Below are positions 1 through 9,267 of a DNA stretch of 64,000 nt, in pieces; the stretch's first letter is position 1, and each line of letters begins with the position of its first letter. The notes under the pieces were generated by a model. The model saw nothing but the letters and a program-made list of their open reading frames with translations. It ran no database searches and had not been told where the DNA came from. The DNA lies in assembly GCF_000280495.2 (NCBI RefSeq), contig NZ_CP018016.1, positions 3,906,001-3,970,000 of the forward strand, read 5' to 3'. The DNA is from Kosakonia radicincitans DSM 16656 (GTDB taxonomy: Bacteria > Pseudomonadota > Gammaproteobacteria > Enterobacterales > Enterobacteriaceae). The translations under genes were made by a program, and so were the position numbers.

Positions 1-832
1 TGTTCGCCAGCAGCGTTTTACGCCGTTCTGCCAGCTCATCTTTGATCTCTTCCATCGCCTGCACGATACGCTCGCGCGGCGTCACGTAGTGCGTTTTCGG
101 GTAAATGGTAAAGCGCTGAACCGTCGATTCCACATGCCCGGTGAGCGGGTCAAACAGCGACAGACGCTCTACTTCTTCGTCGAACAACTCGACGCGCAGC
201 GCCAGGTCATCCGATTCCGCCGGGAAGATATCAATCACTTCCCCACGCACGCGAAACGTCCCGCGCTGGAAGGCCTGATCGTTGCGGGTGTACTGAAGTT
301 CTGCCAGACGACGCAGAATCGAACGCTGGTCGATAATCATGCCGTTGGTCAGATGGAGCATCATCTTCAGGTAGAGATCCGGATCGCCCAGGCCATAGAT
401 GGCCGAAACGGACGCCACGACCACCACATCACGGCGTTCCAGCAGCGCCTTCGTTGCTGACAGGCGCATCTGCTCGATATGCTCGTTCACCGAGGCATCT
501 TTTTCGATAAAGGTGTCCGAGCTGGGCACATAGGCTTCCGGCTGGTAGTAGTCATAGTAGGAGACGAAATACTCCACCGCGTTTTCCGGGAAGAACTCCT
601 TCATTTCGCCATACAACTGCGCCGCCAGCGTTTTGTTCGGCGCCAGCACCATCGTAGGGCGTTGCAGATCGGCAATGACATTGGCGATGGTAAAGGTCTT
701 ACCCGAGCCGGTAACCCCCAGCAGCGTCTGGTGCGCGAGGCCGTCTTCCAGACCTTCCTTAAGCCGACGAATCGCCTCAGGCTGGTCGCCGGAGGGACGA
801 AAAGCAGAATTCAGTTTGAACGGTTTACTCAT
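1..832 (-). CDS. uvrB: UvrABC excinuclease subunit B, 5' part only
   Basis: UvrB is the helicase-like damage-verification subunit of nucleotide excision repair and acts with UvrA and UvrC in the cytoplasm. Only the first 277 codons are in the window; the gene runs off the left edge. The visible part has the Walker A motif GVTGSGKT at residues 39-46 and the tyrosine-rich beta-hairpin region ([14 protein letters not shown], about residues 92-105) that inserts between DNA strands. The N-terminus [11 protein letters not shown] matches the enterobacterial protein. An SOS box lies about 77 bases upstream of the ATG. In E. coli uvrB directly follows bioD; here a foreign-looking ABC gene sits between them. 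Confidence 0.97.
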   Translation of the reverse strand, partial: MSKPFKLNSAFRPSGDQPEAIRRLKEGLEDGLAHQTLLGVTGSGKTFTIANVIADLQRPTMVLAPNKTLAAQLYGEMKEFFPENAVEYFVSYYDYYQPEAYVPSSDTFIEKDASVNEHIEQMRLSATKALLERRDVVVVASVSAIYGLGDPDLYLKMMLHLTNGMIIDQRSILRRLAELQYTRNDQAFQRGTFRVRGEVIDIFPAESDDLALRVELFDEEVERLSLFDPLTGHVESTVQRFTIYPKTHYVTPRERIVQAMEEIKDELAERRKTLLAN

Positions 833-1583
833 GAACGGCTACCTGGTGAAGGAATGAGCGGGCAGGTAACATATTTTACTCACCCTGTTCACTTTTGCCA
901 ATAAATAATACTGGATGAAAAAACAGTAGCAGGTTAGCTGATTTGGTCTACCCGCGATAAAGAAATGCGTTTTCGCGTTAAATTTCCCCCCCGACAAGAT
1001 AAAACACCACACCCGCAGGGTTATCCCCAGGAATCTTCACTTTTTAACAATTGTCAAGCCGCACCTTGAAAGTTTTGTGGCAGCCAGTGACACTTTTCTT
1101 ACAACCATTGATTTTATATAACCAATTGATAAATAAAAATTAATTCAAAAAGCCGGGTTTCGCACCAATTCAGACGGAAGCCGCGTCCGCTCTCGCTTGC
1201 CGCACGTTTTCTAACTCTAATACACAAGGTTATCCACAGGAATAGTGGATAACTGCCGCCAGCCCGTATACCTCGCCAGCCGACAAATTCCCAACAAGAC
1301 CCAACAACTCTTCGTTAAAAAATTTTTATCATTTCTTTTTGCTCATTATCAGCTAAACAAAGACGTCATCCTCATGAGAGACCAATCACAAATTGTCGCT
1401 TTGCTGCACCACAACCCAACACTGGTAGCACTGGCAAAGTGCAGGATATTTACCTGCGTTCTCTCTTTCCCGCGTGTTAAACGGCAGTTTTATCATCCGC
1501 ATCCGAAAAAAAAGCCTTTTTTCGCTTCTGGCAAGCCTTTTGCAATACGGAATGGTCACCAGAGCCGTAAGAAGGAGCGGACA
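833..1583. other. Intergenic region uvrB / ABC ATPase with DnaA-type boxes
   Basis: About 750 bases without a convincing gene. Besides the uvrB SOS box it holds a perfect DnaA box TTATCCACA (1230-1238) facing an inverted TTATCCACT-type box (1244-1252). A 16-base sequence GGTTATCCMCAGGAAT occurs twice in direct orientation (1019-1034 and 1228-1243, one mismatch). I recall a DnaA-binding site being described upstream of E. coli uvrB, so these boxes may be the homologous control region. The stretch 1300-1570 is AT-rich and holds nothing else I can name. Confidence 0.6.
905..928 (-). promoter_or_regulatory. LexA (SOS) box and -10 element of uvrB
   Basis: Positions 909-928 read TACTGGATGAAAAAACAGTA, a CTG-N10-CAG LexA operator (CTG 911-913, CAG 924-926). 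On the minus strand a TATTAT -10 hexamer (905-910) abuts and slightly overlaps the box, so bound LexA would block uvrB transcription. This matches the known SOS control of uvrB in E. coli. Confidence 0.88.
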
Positions 1584-2306
1584 ATGTTGAGCTTACGCGC
1601 AGTAAACCAGTACTACGGTAATCAGCATACGTTATGGAATGTTGATCTTGATTTAACCCCGGGCGTATGTAATTCGATCATCGGCATGCCAGGAATGGGG
1701 AAAACAACACTCATAAATTGCATTTCCGGTTATTTACCCATTGAGAGCGGCAGCATGATTTGGCAGGAAGCAGGCGCACCACCGTGCGATCTGCTGAATA
1801 TTCAGGCAGAGCACCGCAGCGCAATGGGAATTGGCTATGTGCCGCAGGACCGGCGCATCTTTTCGCAATTGACCGTGGAGGAGAACCTGCATATTGCCAT
1901 GCGTGCAGTCGGCGAGCCGGGAAGCGTCATGGGGCGCGATATTTACGACCTGTTCCCTGAGCTGTATACGCTGCGTCCGGTACGTGGCGCAGAGCTGTCA
2001 GAGGATAACCAGCAACAACTGGCGATGGCGCGGGCGCTGGTCACCCGCCCGCGATTGCTCCTGCTTGATGAGCCGACGCGCGGGCTGGGCCAGGCGTTTA
2101 TCCATAAACTGGGTAACCTGATCGTACGGCTGAACCAGGAATTCGGCATGACCATTTTACTGGCCGAGCAGCATCTCTCATTCATTCGCCGGGTAGCCGA
2201 CCGTTTTTGTCTGTTGCACCGGGGACGCAACGTCGCGCAGGGAGATGTCAGACAACTGGATGATCAGATGCTGTCACACTGGATGACACGGGAGTCAGTA
2301 CGCTGA
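1584..2306 (+). CDS. Orphan ABC transporter ATP-binding protein, UrtE/LivF-like
   Basis: A 240-residue ATP-binding cassette of the branched-chain amino acid/urea (LivF/UrtE) type. The start is set by AAGGAG (1572-1577) seven bases before the ATG. Walker A is GMPGMGKTT (about residues 36-44), the Q-loop region reads GYVPQDRRIFSQLTVEENL as in UrtE, and Walker B is LLLLDEPTRGL. The signature motif is degenerate: LSEDNQQQLAMARAL instead of LSGGQ. No permease or binding-protein gene is nearby. The 3' end overlaps the 3' end of bioD, tail to tail, by 59 bases. E. coli has no gene here. It may energise a transporter encoded elsewhere, or be decaying; the family call is firm, the substrate unknown. 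Confidence 0.8.
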   Translation: MLSLRAVNQYYGNQHTLWNVDLDLTPGVCNSIIGMPGMGKTTLINCISGYLPIESGSMIWQEAGAPPCDLLNIQAEHRSAMGIGYVPQDRRIFSQLTVEENLHIAMRAVGEPGSVMGRDIYDLFPELYTLRPVRGAELSEDNQQQLAMARALVTRPRLLLLDEPTRGLGQAFIHKLGNLIVRLNQEFGMTILLAEQHLSFIRRVADRFCLLHRGRNVAQGDVRQLDDQMLSHWMTRESVR

Positions 2307-2970
2307 GATCGAGAAAATGGCCTGTTTTTTCTTTTTCGGGCGCGTGGGCAAACCAGGGGATTTCACCAATCAGTGGAGCCTGCATCACGCGCCGCAGCGT
2401 CGCCATATACTCCCGGTGACGCGCGCCTGGCGCCACCACATCGTTAGCAATCCAGCCCGCCAGCCTTAATCCTGCCTGGCGTACCGCTTGCGCTGTCAGC
2501 ATGGCGTGGTTGATACAGCCCAATTTCACGCCCACCACCAGAATCACCGGCAACTGCTCCTGAATAACCCAGTCGGCATAGGTGAACGTTTCTGAAAGCG
2601 GCGTAAACCAGCCGCCCGCCCCTTCCACCAGCAGCCACTCTGCTTGCGTTTCCAGCGTGCGTAACCCGGCAGACATCACAGCGGCGTCAATCGGTTCGCC
2701 CAGATCGGCACTGACAATATGCGGCGAGGTCGGTTCCGCGAAGGTGTAAGGGTTCACGGTTTTATAATCCAGCGGCAAACTACTATGCTGCTGCAACGCC
2801 AGCGCGTCGCTATTACGCAGCCCCTGCGCCGTCATTTCACTACCAGATGCAACCGGTTTATACCCTGCACTGCGCAAACCGCGCAGGTTTGCCGCCTGTA
2901 GCAGCGCGCAGCTGGCGACGGTTTTCCCCACTTCGGTATCCGTGCCGGTGACAAAATAGCGTTCAATCAC
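2248..2970 (-). CDS. bioD: ATP-dependent dethiobiotin synthetase
   Basis: BioD closes the ureido ring of dethiobiotin from diaminopelargonate, CO2 and ATP, the penultimate step of biotin synthesis. The P-loop GTDTEVGKT is at residues 9-17 and the [12 protein letters not shown] segment is conserved. The start is a GTG codon overlapping the last 8 bases of bioC, the usual translational coupling of this operon. At 240 residues it is about 15 longer than the E. coli enzyme; the extra C-terminal tail (after FLDLSVL) lies within the overlap with the convergent ABC ATPase gene. The last gene of bioBFCD. Confidence 0.97.
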   Translation of the reverse strand: MIERYFVTGTDTEVGKTVASCALLQAANLRGLRSAGYKPVASGSEMTAQGLRNSDALALQQHSSLPLDYKTVNPYTFAEPTSPHIVSADLGEPIDAAVMSAGLRTLETQAEWLLVEGAGGWFTPLSETFTYADWVIQEQLPVILVVGVKLGCINHAMLTAQAVRQAGLRLAGWIANDVVAPGARHREYMATLRRVMQAPLIGEIPWFAHAPEKEKTGHFLDLSVLTPVSSSVTASDHPVV

Positions 2971-3712
2971 GCGTGATAACTCCCCAAAAAAGATGATACG
3001 TCAGGGGACATTTCCCCTGCTGCTGCGGCCAGGCGAGTTGCAGGCGTTGCAGTTTGCCCCGCGTCAGCCCCTGCTGCCTGCCGTCGTGTAAATGTGTCGC
3101 GCCAATGCCTTTCAGCGACCGCAGCGCGCGGGCGGCATCATCAAAGTGCAAGGTGATGCTCTCGACACCGCTGCGTAACGACCAGCCCGCTAAAGCCTGT
3201 TCGATTGCCGGAAGGGATAAAAAGCGATTGGCATGCGGCTGATCGTCCACCGCCCGCCAGGCTTGATTCAATTCCGGCAACGAAGCTTCCACCAGTGTGG
3301 TAAATGCCACAAGACCGCCGGGTTGCGTCACGCGACAGAGTTCGCTGATAGCCTGGCGTAAGTCATCACACCACTGCACGGCGAGGTTGCTCCACACCAG
3401 TGAGAACTGTGCATCCACCAGAGGCAGCGCTTCGATATCCCCCAGCAGATAACGAGCAGCGCTTTGCTGTCGACGCGCTTCATCCAGCATAGTGGCCGAG
3501 AGATCCAGTGCCGTCACATTACTGCCCAGCCCGCGCCAGTAACGGCTTATGGTGCCAGGGCCGCAACCAGCATCAAGAACGTTTGCCGGGGTGATTTCGC
3601 CCAGTTGTTTCAGCAGCAGATCGGCACTTAGCCGCTGCAATGCGTCGTGGTGAGCGTAACTTTGCGCCGCACGGCCAAATGCGGCGGCAACGGCGCGTTT
3701 ATTCACCGCCAT
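2963..3712 (-). CDS. bioC: Malonyl-ACP O-methyltransferase
   Basis: BioC methylates malonyl-ACP with S-adenosylmethionine to start pimeloyl synthesis on the fatty-acid machinery. The SAM-binding motif [10 protein letters not shown] is at residues 45-53, and the SNLAVQWC and GIGATHLH segments are typical. I chose the ATG at 3712 ([12 protein letters not shown]), giving 249 residues, close to the E. coli protein; an upstream in-frame start would add eight residues that do not fit the family. It overlaps the end of bioF by 14 bases and bioD by 8, so the three are likely co-translated. Confidence 0.96.
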   Translation of the reverse strand: MAVNKRAVAAAFGRAAQSYAHHDALQRLSADLLLKQLGEITPANVLDAGCGPGTISRYWRGLGSNVTALDLSATMLDEARRQQSAARYLLGDIEALPLVDAQFSLVWSNLAVQWCDDLRQAISELCRVTQPGGLVAFTTLVEASLPELNQAWRAVDDQPHANRFLSLPAIEQALAGWSLRSGVESITLHFDDAARALRSLKGIGATHLHDGRQQGLTRGKLQRLQLAWPQQQGKCPLTYHLFWGVITRD

Positions 3713-4853
3713 ATAACGCCTCCAGCAGACTATCAATATCTTCCGCCAGGTGAGCCGCCGTCAGCGTCAGGCGCAGGCGAGCGGTGCCCGGCGGTACGGT
3801 CGGCGGACGAATCGCTGTCACCCAGCATCCCTGCTGACGCAGACGCTCCGCCAGACGCAGGGCGCGCGCGTTATCACCGACGATGAGCGGCTGAATCGCG
3901 CTCTCTGAATCTGCCAGCGTCATCGGCAGTTGCGCCGCGCCGTGGCGAAAACGTGCGATCAGCGCCGCCAGCGTTGCCCGGCGTTGCTCGCCCTCATCAC
4001 TGCGGATCACCCGCAATGCCGCGCTGAGCGCCATTGCCTGCGCGGGTGGCATTGCGGTGCTGTAAATCAGATGACGGGCGAATTGCAGCAAATAGTCGGC
4101 AACCGTTTCGCTGCACAGCACTGCCGCGCCGCTGACGCCGAAGCCTTTGCCAAAGGTAACAATCAATATCTCAGGTTTGATGCCATGCAGATGGCAACTG
4201 CCGCGCCCCTGCTCACCCACCACGCCGGTGCCGTGCGCGTCGTCAACCATCAGCCACGCCTGCGCTTCACGTGCCGCCTGGGCGATTTCCGCCAGCGGCG
4301 CGCTGTCGCCATCCATACTGAAAATGCCTTCGGTGACCATCAGTTGCTGGCCGTCAATGGGCTTTGCCAGTAGCGTTCGCATCTGCGCCACATCGTTGTG
4401 CGCAAAACGCCGCAACTGCGCCGGACTGTGGCTGGCCGCTTCCAGCAACGACGCGTGGCTCAGCTTGTCGGCAACAATGCGATCCTCTTTACCGGTCAGT
4501 GCGGCGATCGTCGCCTGATTGGCGGAAAAGCCAGAGATAAACAGCAGCGCGCGCGGGTATCCCAGCCATTCGGCCAGCTCGCTTTCCAGCGCCTGATGCG
4601 CCACGGTGTGGCCGCTGACGTGCCCCGAACCGCCGCTGCCCACGCCATAGCGTTCCGCGCCCTGCTGCCAGGCACGCACCACTGCCGGATGCTGGCTTAA
4701 GCCGAGGTAATCATTGCTGGAGAAGTTACAAAAACGCCGCTCACCGACCGTCAGCCAGCGTCCTGCGCCTTGTGCCACAGTCTGTCGCGAGCGCAGGGCA
4801 TCTGCCGCGCGGCGTTCGCTCAACGCGGCATCAATACGCTGTTGCCAGCTCAT
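3699..4853 (-). CDS. bioF: 8-amino-7-oxononanoate synthase
   Basis: BioF condenses pimeloyl-ACP with alanine, releasing CO2, in a pyridoxal-phosphate reaction. At 384 residues it equals the E. coli length. The PLP lysine lies in [10 protein letters not shown] (about residue 236) and the cofactor-contacting DDAHGTG is at about 203-209. Its ATG overlaps the bioB stop by 4 bases (ATGA). Second gene of bioBFCD. Confidence 0.97.
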   Translation of the reverse strand: MSWQQRIDAALSERRAADALRSRQTVAQGAGRWLTVGERRFCNFSSNDYLGLSQHPAVVRAWQQGAERYGVGSGGSGHVSGHTVAHQALESELAEWLGYPRALLFISGFSANQATIAALTGKEDRIVADKLSHASLLEAASHSPAQLRRFAHNDVAQMRTLLAKPIDGQQLMVTEGIFSMDGDSAPLAEIAQAAREAQAWLMVDDAHGTGVVGEQGRGSCHLHGIKPEILIVTFGKGFGVSGAAVLCSETVADYLLQFARHLIYSTAMPPAQAMALSAALRVIRSDEGEQRRATLAALIARFRHGAAQLPMTLADSESAIQPLIVGDNARALRLAERLRQQGCWVTAIRPPTVPPGTARLRLTLTAAHLAEDIDSLLEALYGGE

Positions 4854-5890
4854 AGCGCTGCCGCGTTGTAGAATTGCTCCGTATCGGCGTGCAGCAGTTG
4901 CTGCTCAATCTGCTGTTGCTGTTCGTTATCGCCATTCAGCACTTCTGTCTGCTGCGGGTTCAGCCCCAGTTTGCGGAACAGTTGCAGATCTTTATCCTCT
5001 TCCGGGTTCGGCGTGGTCAGGAGTTTGCAGCCGTAGAAAATGGAGTTCGCCCCGGCCATAAAACACATTGCCTGGGTCTGTTCGTTCATTTGTTCGCGAC
5101 CGGCAGAAAGGCGCACATGGGAAGTGGGCATCATAATGCGGGCAATGGCGATGGTGCGGATAAAATCGAAGGCATCGACATCGTCATTATCGGCCAGCGG
5201 CGTGCCTTTGACCTTCACCAGCATGTTAATCGGCACGCTCTCCGGCGGCGTGGGCAGATTCGCCAGTTGCAGCAGCAGACCGGCGCGATCTTTCACCGTT
5301 TCCCCCAGCCCGACGATACCGCCCGAGCAGACTTTGATCCCGGCTTCGCGCACTTTATCCAGCGTGTCGAGGCGCTCCTGGTAGGTGCGGGTGGTGATGA
5401 TATTGCCGTAAAACTCCGGCGAGGTGTCGAGGTTGTGGTTGTAGTAATCCAGCCCGGCGCTGGCAAGGCGCTGTGCCTGGTTTTCATTCAGCGTGCCGAG
5501 CGTCATACAGGCTTCCATCCCCATCGCTTTGACCCCTTCAACCATTTTTTCAAGGTACGGCATGTCGCGATCGTGCGGGTTTTTCCAGGCTGCGCCCATA
5601 CAAAAACGCGTTGATCCGGCGAGTTTCGCCTGTCGCGCCGATTCCAGCACCTGCTCCACTTCCATCAGCCGCTCGGATTCCAGCCCGGTTTTGTAGCGCG
5701 CGCTCTGCGGGCAATATTTGCAATCTTCCGGGCAGGCGCCGGTCTTGATCGACAGCAGCGTACTGACCTGAACCTGGCGCGGATCAAAGTGCTGGCGGTG
5801 AACCTGCTGCGCTTCAAACAGCAGTTCAAGGAATGGTTTTTCAAACAGGGCGGTAACTTGCGACATTGTCCAGCGTGCGTGGTGAGCCAT
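4850..5890 (-). CDS. bioB: Biotin synthase (radical SAM)
   Basis: BioB inserts sulfur into dethiobiotin. The radical-SAM cluster motif is CPEDCKYC (cysteines at 53, 57, 60), and the ligands of the auxiliary [2Fe-2S] cluster are present in [24 protein letters not shown] and VRLSAGRE. At 346 residues it matches E. coli. It is the first gene of the minus-strand bioBFCD operon and faces bioA across the BirA operator. Confidence 0.98.
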   Translation of the reverse strand: MAHHARWTMSQVTALFEKPFLELLFEAQQVHRQHFDPRQVQVSTLLSIKTGACPEDCKYCPQSARYKTGLESERLMEVEQVLESARQAKLAGSTRFCMGAAWKNPHDRDMPYLEKMVEGVKAMGMEACMTLGTLNENQAQRLASAGLDYYNHNLDTSPEFYGNIITTRTYQERLDTLDKVREAGIKVCSGGIVGLGETVKDRAGLLLQLANLPTPPESVPINMLVKVKGTPLADNDDVDAFDFIRTIAIARIMMPTSHVRLSAGREQMNEQTQAMCFMAGANSIFYGCKLLTTPNPEEDKDLQLFRKLGLNPQQTEVLNGDNEQQQQIEQQLLHADTEQFYNAAAL

Positions 5891-5932
5891 CGGGCGTCTC
5901 CAAAGGGTGTTGTTAATTTTTGATTCGGTGTA

Positions 5933-5972
5933 GACTTGTAAACCTAAAACTTTTTAATTTGGTTTACAAGTC
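5933..5972. promoter_or_regulatory. BirA operator (bioO) between bioB and bioA
   Basis: A 40-base dyad with perfect 12-base arms GACTTGTAAACC (5933-5944) and GGTTTACAAGTC (5961-5972) separated by 16 AT-rich bases. This is the classic operator at which biotinyl-AMP-loaded BirA represses both divergent transcripts. Confidence 0.97.
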
Positions 5973-5976
5973 GATT

Positions 5977-7263
5977 ATGACCGCAGACGATTTCGCTTTT
6001 GACCAGCGCCATATCTGGCACCCGTATACGTCAATGACCTCTCCCCTGCCGGTTTACCCGGTGCAATCCGCGCAAGGCTGCGAGATTCAACTCAGCAGCG
6101 GTGAGCGGCTGGTGGACGGCATGTCCTCCTGGTGGGCGGCGATTCATGGCTATGGTCATCCGGCGCTGAATGCGGCGATGAAAGCGCAGATTGATGCGGT
6201 TTCGCATGTGATGTTCGGCGGCATAACGCATCAACCGGCGATCGACCTCTGTCGCAAGCTGGTCGCGATGACGCCCGAAGCGCTGGAGTGTGTGTTCCTG
6301 GCAGATTCCGGCTCGGTGGCCGTGGAAGTGGCGATGAAGATGGCGTTGCAATACTGGCAGGCAAAAGGCGAAGCGCGACAGCGTTTTCTTACCTTCCGCA
6401 ACGGCTACCACGGCGATACCTTTGGTGCAATGTCGGTCTGCGATCCGGACAACTCCATGCACAGCTTGTGGAAGGGCTATCTGCCGGAGAACCTGTTTGC
6501 GCCTGCGCCGCAAAGCCGCTTCGACGGTGAATGGGACGAGCTTGATATGGTGGCGTTTGCCCGGCTGATGGCGGCGCATCGCCATGAGATCGCGGCCGTG
6601 ATCCTCGAGCCCATCGTGCAGGGCGCGGGCGGCATGCGCATGTATCACCCGGAGTGGCTGAAACGCATACGCAAGATGTGCGATCGTGAAGGCATTTTGC
6701 TGATTGCTGACGAAATTGCCACTGGCTTTGGCCGCACAGGCAAACTGTTTGCCTGTGAACATGCGGGCATCGCGCCGGACATTCTGTGCCTCGGCAAAGC
6801 GCTGACCGGCGGCACGATGACGCTCTCCGCCACCCTGACCACGCGCCAGGTCGCCGAAACCATCAGCAACGGCGAAGCGGGCTGCTTTATGCACGGCCCG
6901 ACATTTATGGGCAACCCGCTGGCCTGCGCGGCAGCCGCCGCCAGCCTGACGCTACTTGAGAGCGGCGAATGGCGCAAGCAGGTTGCGACCATTGAAGCCC
7001 AGCTCAAAGAAGAACTGGCGCCTGCGGCGCAAGCCGCCACGGTGGCAGACGTTCGCGTGCTCGGCGCAATTGGCGTGGTGGAGACCCGCTCACCGGTAAA
7101 TATGGCGGCGCTACAGCGTTTCTTCGTTGAACAAGGCGTGTGGATCCGGCCATTTGGCAAGCTCATCTACCTGATGCCGCCGTATATCATTACGCCTGAG
7201 CAGTTGTCGCGACTGACCGGCGCGGTGAATCACGCCGTTGCACGCAGCGATCTGTTCGCATAG
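5977..7263 (+). CDS. bioA: Adenosylmethionine-8-amino-7-oxononanoate transaminase
   Basis: BioA uses S-adenosylmethionine as amino donor to make 7,8-diaminopelargonate. The start at 5977 gives [20 protein letters not shown], the family N-terminus; a longer reading frame from 5920 would cross the operator. The PLP lysine is in LGKALTGG and the [11 protein letters not shown] segment is typical of class III aminotransferases. Length 428 residues against 429 in E. coli. Divergent from bioBFCD and controlled by the shared BirA operator. Confidence 0.98.
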   Translation: MTADDFAFDQRHIWHPYTSMTSPLPVYPVQSAQGCEIQLSSGERLVDGMSSWWAAIHGYGHPALNAAMKAQIDAVSHVMFGGITHQPAIDLCRKLVAMTPEALECVFLADSGSVAVEVAMKMALQYWQAKGEARQRFLTFRNGYHGDTFGAMSVCDPDNSMHSLWKGYLPENLFAPAPQSRFDGEWDELDMVAFARLMAAHRHEIAAVILEPIVQGAGGMRMYHPEWLKRIRKMCDREGILLIADEIATGFGRTGKLFACEHAGIAPDILCLGKALTGGTMTLSATLTTRQVAETISNGEAGCFMHGPTFMGNPLACAAAAASLTLLESGEWRKQVATIEAQLKEELAPAAQAATVADVRVLGAIGVVETRSPVNMAALQRFFVEQGVWIRPFGKLIYLMPPYIITPEQLSRLTGAVNHAVARSDLFA

Positions 7264-7299
7264 GCTACACTTCAGCCTGAACGAACAGAGGAGCCCGTA

Positions 7300-7776
7300 A
7301 TGAAGCTTATCAGTCATGATTTACGCGACGGCGAAAAACTGCCGCATCGCCATGTGTTTAACGGCATGGGCTACGATGGCGACAACCTCTCCCCGCATCT
7401 GGCATGGGACGACGTCCCTGCCGGAACCAAAAGTTTTGTCGTCACCTGCTATGACCCGGATGCGCCGACCGGCTCCGGCTGGTGGCACTGGATTATCGCC
7501 AACCTGCCTGCCGATACGCGCGTTCTGCCGCAGGGCGCCGGTTCCGGCGTCGCTGAATTGCCGGAAGGCGCGATTCAGACGTGCACCGATTTCGGTAAAG
7601 CCGGTTACGGTGGCGCTGCGCCGCCGAAAGGCGAAACCCATCGCTACATTTTTACCGTTTACGCCCTCGATGTGGACCATCTGGAGGTGGATGAAAATGC
7701 CAGCGGTGCGATGGTCGGTTTTAATGTCCATTTTCATAAACTCGCCAGCGCCAGCATTACGGCGATGTTCAGCTAA
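7300..7776 (+). CDS. ybhB: YbhB, Raf-kinase-inhibitor/PEBP-like protein
   Basis: A 158-residue cytoplasmic protein of the phosphatidylethanolamine-binding fold. The DPDAPTGSGWWHW and GAAPPKGETHRYIF motifs line the anion-binding pocket of the family. Start supported by GAGGAG upstream of the ATG. In E. coli ybhB also follows bioA; its physiological role is unknown. Confidence 0.93.
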   Translation: MKLISHDLRDGEKLPHRHVFNGMGYDGDNLSPHLAWDDVPAGTKSFVVTCYDPDAPTGSGWWHWIIANLPADTRVLPQGAGSGVAELPEGAIQTCTDFGKAGYGGAAPPKGETHRYIFTVYALDVDHLEVDENASGAMVGFNVHFHKLASASITAMFS

Positions 7777-7779
7777 TTC

Positions 7780-8631
7780 ATGCGCGCGCAACGTAGTGCA
7801 TCCGGCGACTGGGTGGATTTTCGCCGCGAGCAGGAAACCGGCATTGAGAGCGTCAGCGCCCACTTTACCGGGCACGCCTACGATCCGCACGATCATGATG
7901 AAGTGCTGGTGGGCGTGACCCAGCAGGGCGTGCAACGTTTTAACTGCCACCGCGAGTTGCATACCAGCCGCCCCGGCCGCGCGATTTTGATTGAGCCGGG
8001 CGCGGTGCATGACGGACATGCGCCGGACGAAAATGGCTTCACCTATGCGATGCTTTACCTGCCGCAACAGTGGGTCACCACCATGCTGCAACAGCGCGGA
8101 CACAGAGACGTATCGCAAATCGAAGCGGCCTTTCGTAACACCCTGACCGATGACAACATGCTGATCCACGCCATTCAGCAGGCATTTTTTGCCATTCATC
8201 ATCATGAAGGCCGTCTCGCCCGCGATCAGAGTCTGGATCATCTCATGAAGCTGCTCACCCGCCATATTGATGGCAAAACCGCCCTGCCGCCGGATGAAAC
8301 CGTGCTGCGTATGCAGCAGGTGAAAGAGATGCTGCATGACCACATGGCGGACGATATCGGGCTGGACGCGCTTTCGGCGCACTGCGGTATTGACCGTTTT
8401 CGCCTGAGCAGACAATTTCAGAAAGCCTTTGGCCAGACGCCGCACGCGTATCTGGTACGCCTGCGCTTGCGCACTGCCAGAGCCTTGCTGGCGCACGGGC
8501 TGGAGCCTGCGCAGGTGGCGGCGCAGGTGGGTTTTGCCGATCAAAGCCACCTTGGCCGATGGTTCCAGCGCGCGTATCGCCTCTCTCCCGCCACCTTCCA
8601 GCGCCAGTGCACAAACGTTCTATCCCGCTGA
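7780..8631 (+). CDS. AraC-family transcriptional regulator
   Basis: A 283-residue regulator with an N-terminal cupin-like sensor half (histidines in YDPHDHDEVLVG, GRAILIEPGAVHDGH, residues about 33-80) and a C-terminal double helix-turn-helix (about 190-278; IGLDALSAHCGIDRFRLSRQF and VGFADQSHLGRWFQRAYRLSP). It starts three bases after the ybhB stop with no clear ribosome-binding site, so translation may be coupled to ybhB. E. coli has no such gene between ybhB and ybhC. The following DUF2000-like gene is an obvious candidate partner or target; the inducer is unknown. Confidence 0.9.
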   Translation: MRAQRSASGDWVDFRREQETGIESVSAHFTGHAYDPHDHDEVLVGVTQQGVQRFNCHRELHTSRPGRAILIEPGAVHDGHAPDENGFTYAMLYLPQQWVTTMLQQRGHRDVSQIEAAFRNTLTDDNMLIHAIQQAFFAIHHHEGRLARDQSLDHLMKLLTRHIDGKTALPPDETVLRMQQVKEMLHDHMADDIGLDALSAHCGIDRFRLSRQFQKAFGQTPHAYLVRLRLRTARALLAHGLEPAQVAAQVGFADQSHLGRWFQRAYRLSPATFQRQCTNVLSR

Positions 8632-8682
8632 ATGCGCTTCTCCGAAGATGGGCTTTTTACGACAGACGGAGAAGAAAAACGC

Positions 8683-9090
8683 ATGTTTGATACCAAAGTT
8701 GCCCTTGTGGTACGTGACGATCTGGAAAGCTGGCAACGGTTGAATGTGGTGGCGTTTCTCGCCACCGGCGTGGTCTCTGCCGCGCCGGAAGTACTGGGTG
8801 AACCCTATGTGGATGCCGCCGGGCGCCGCTACGAGCGCATTGCCGGGCAGCCGATGCTGATTTTCGCCGGTACGCTGGCCGATTTGCAGCGTACCCACCG
8901 CAAAGGGCTGGAGCGGGAAGTGACGGTTGTGCCGTATGTGGAAGCAATGTTCTCTACCGGCAATGATGACGCTAACCGCGCCGTGTTTCAGCTGGAAGAT
9001 GCGGATGCGATGAACCTGGTCGGTATTGCCCTGCGCGGGCCGAAAAAAGCCGTCGATAAAGTAATCAAAGGTCTCGCCCTGCATCCTTAA
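8683..9090 (+). CDS. DUF2000-like protein of unknown function
   Basis: A 135-residue protein resembling the DUF2000 family: MFDTKVALVVRDDLESWQ at the start, a GQPMLIFAG strand and a VVPYVEAMFSTGNDDANR segment. I chose the ATG at 8683, with GGAG at 8668-8671; an in-frame ATG at 8632, right after the AraC stop, would add 17 residues unlike the family. No signal peptide or membrane segment. It follows the AraC regulator within 51 bases and is probably cotranscribed. Function unknown. Confidence 0.78.
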   Translation: MFDTKVALVVRDDLESWQRLNVVAFLATGVVSAAPEVLGEPYVDAAGRRYERIAGQPMLIFAGTLADLQRTHRKGLEREVTVVPYVEAMFSTGNDDANRAVFQLEDADAMNLVGIALRGPKKAVDKVIKGLALHP

Positions 9091-9096
9091 TTTCCC

Positions 9097-9128
9097 TTCC
9101 CGCCGACGTCTTTGTGCGGCGGGAATTT
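9097..9128 (+). terminator. Terminator after the DUF2000-like gene
   Basis: Inverted repeat TTCCCGCCG...CGGCGGGAA (9097-9105 and 9117-9125) followed by a short T-rich run, separating the AraC/DUF2000 unit from ybhC. Confidence 0.5.
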
Positions 9129-9267
9129 CCCCATCCGCCAAATAGCGGTCACTTTCGCTCACTTACCGCTGACTTTTTTCGATTTTGGCTTCCCGTTTCG
9201 CTCAACTTAGTATAAAAAAGCAGGCTTTGACGTAACCCTTTCAACTTTGCATAGTCTGGAGCACGCT

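Noticed and set aside
1230..1252. Possible replication origin at the DnaA boxes
   Set aside because: Only two good boxes, no AT-rich unwinding element with 13-mers and no origin-linked genes; more likely a regulatory site.
7321..8550. 409-codon minus-strand open frame
   Set aside because: Antisense to ybhB and the AraC gene, both with clear family motifs; no domain of its own.
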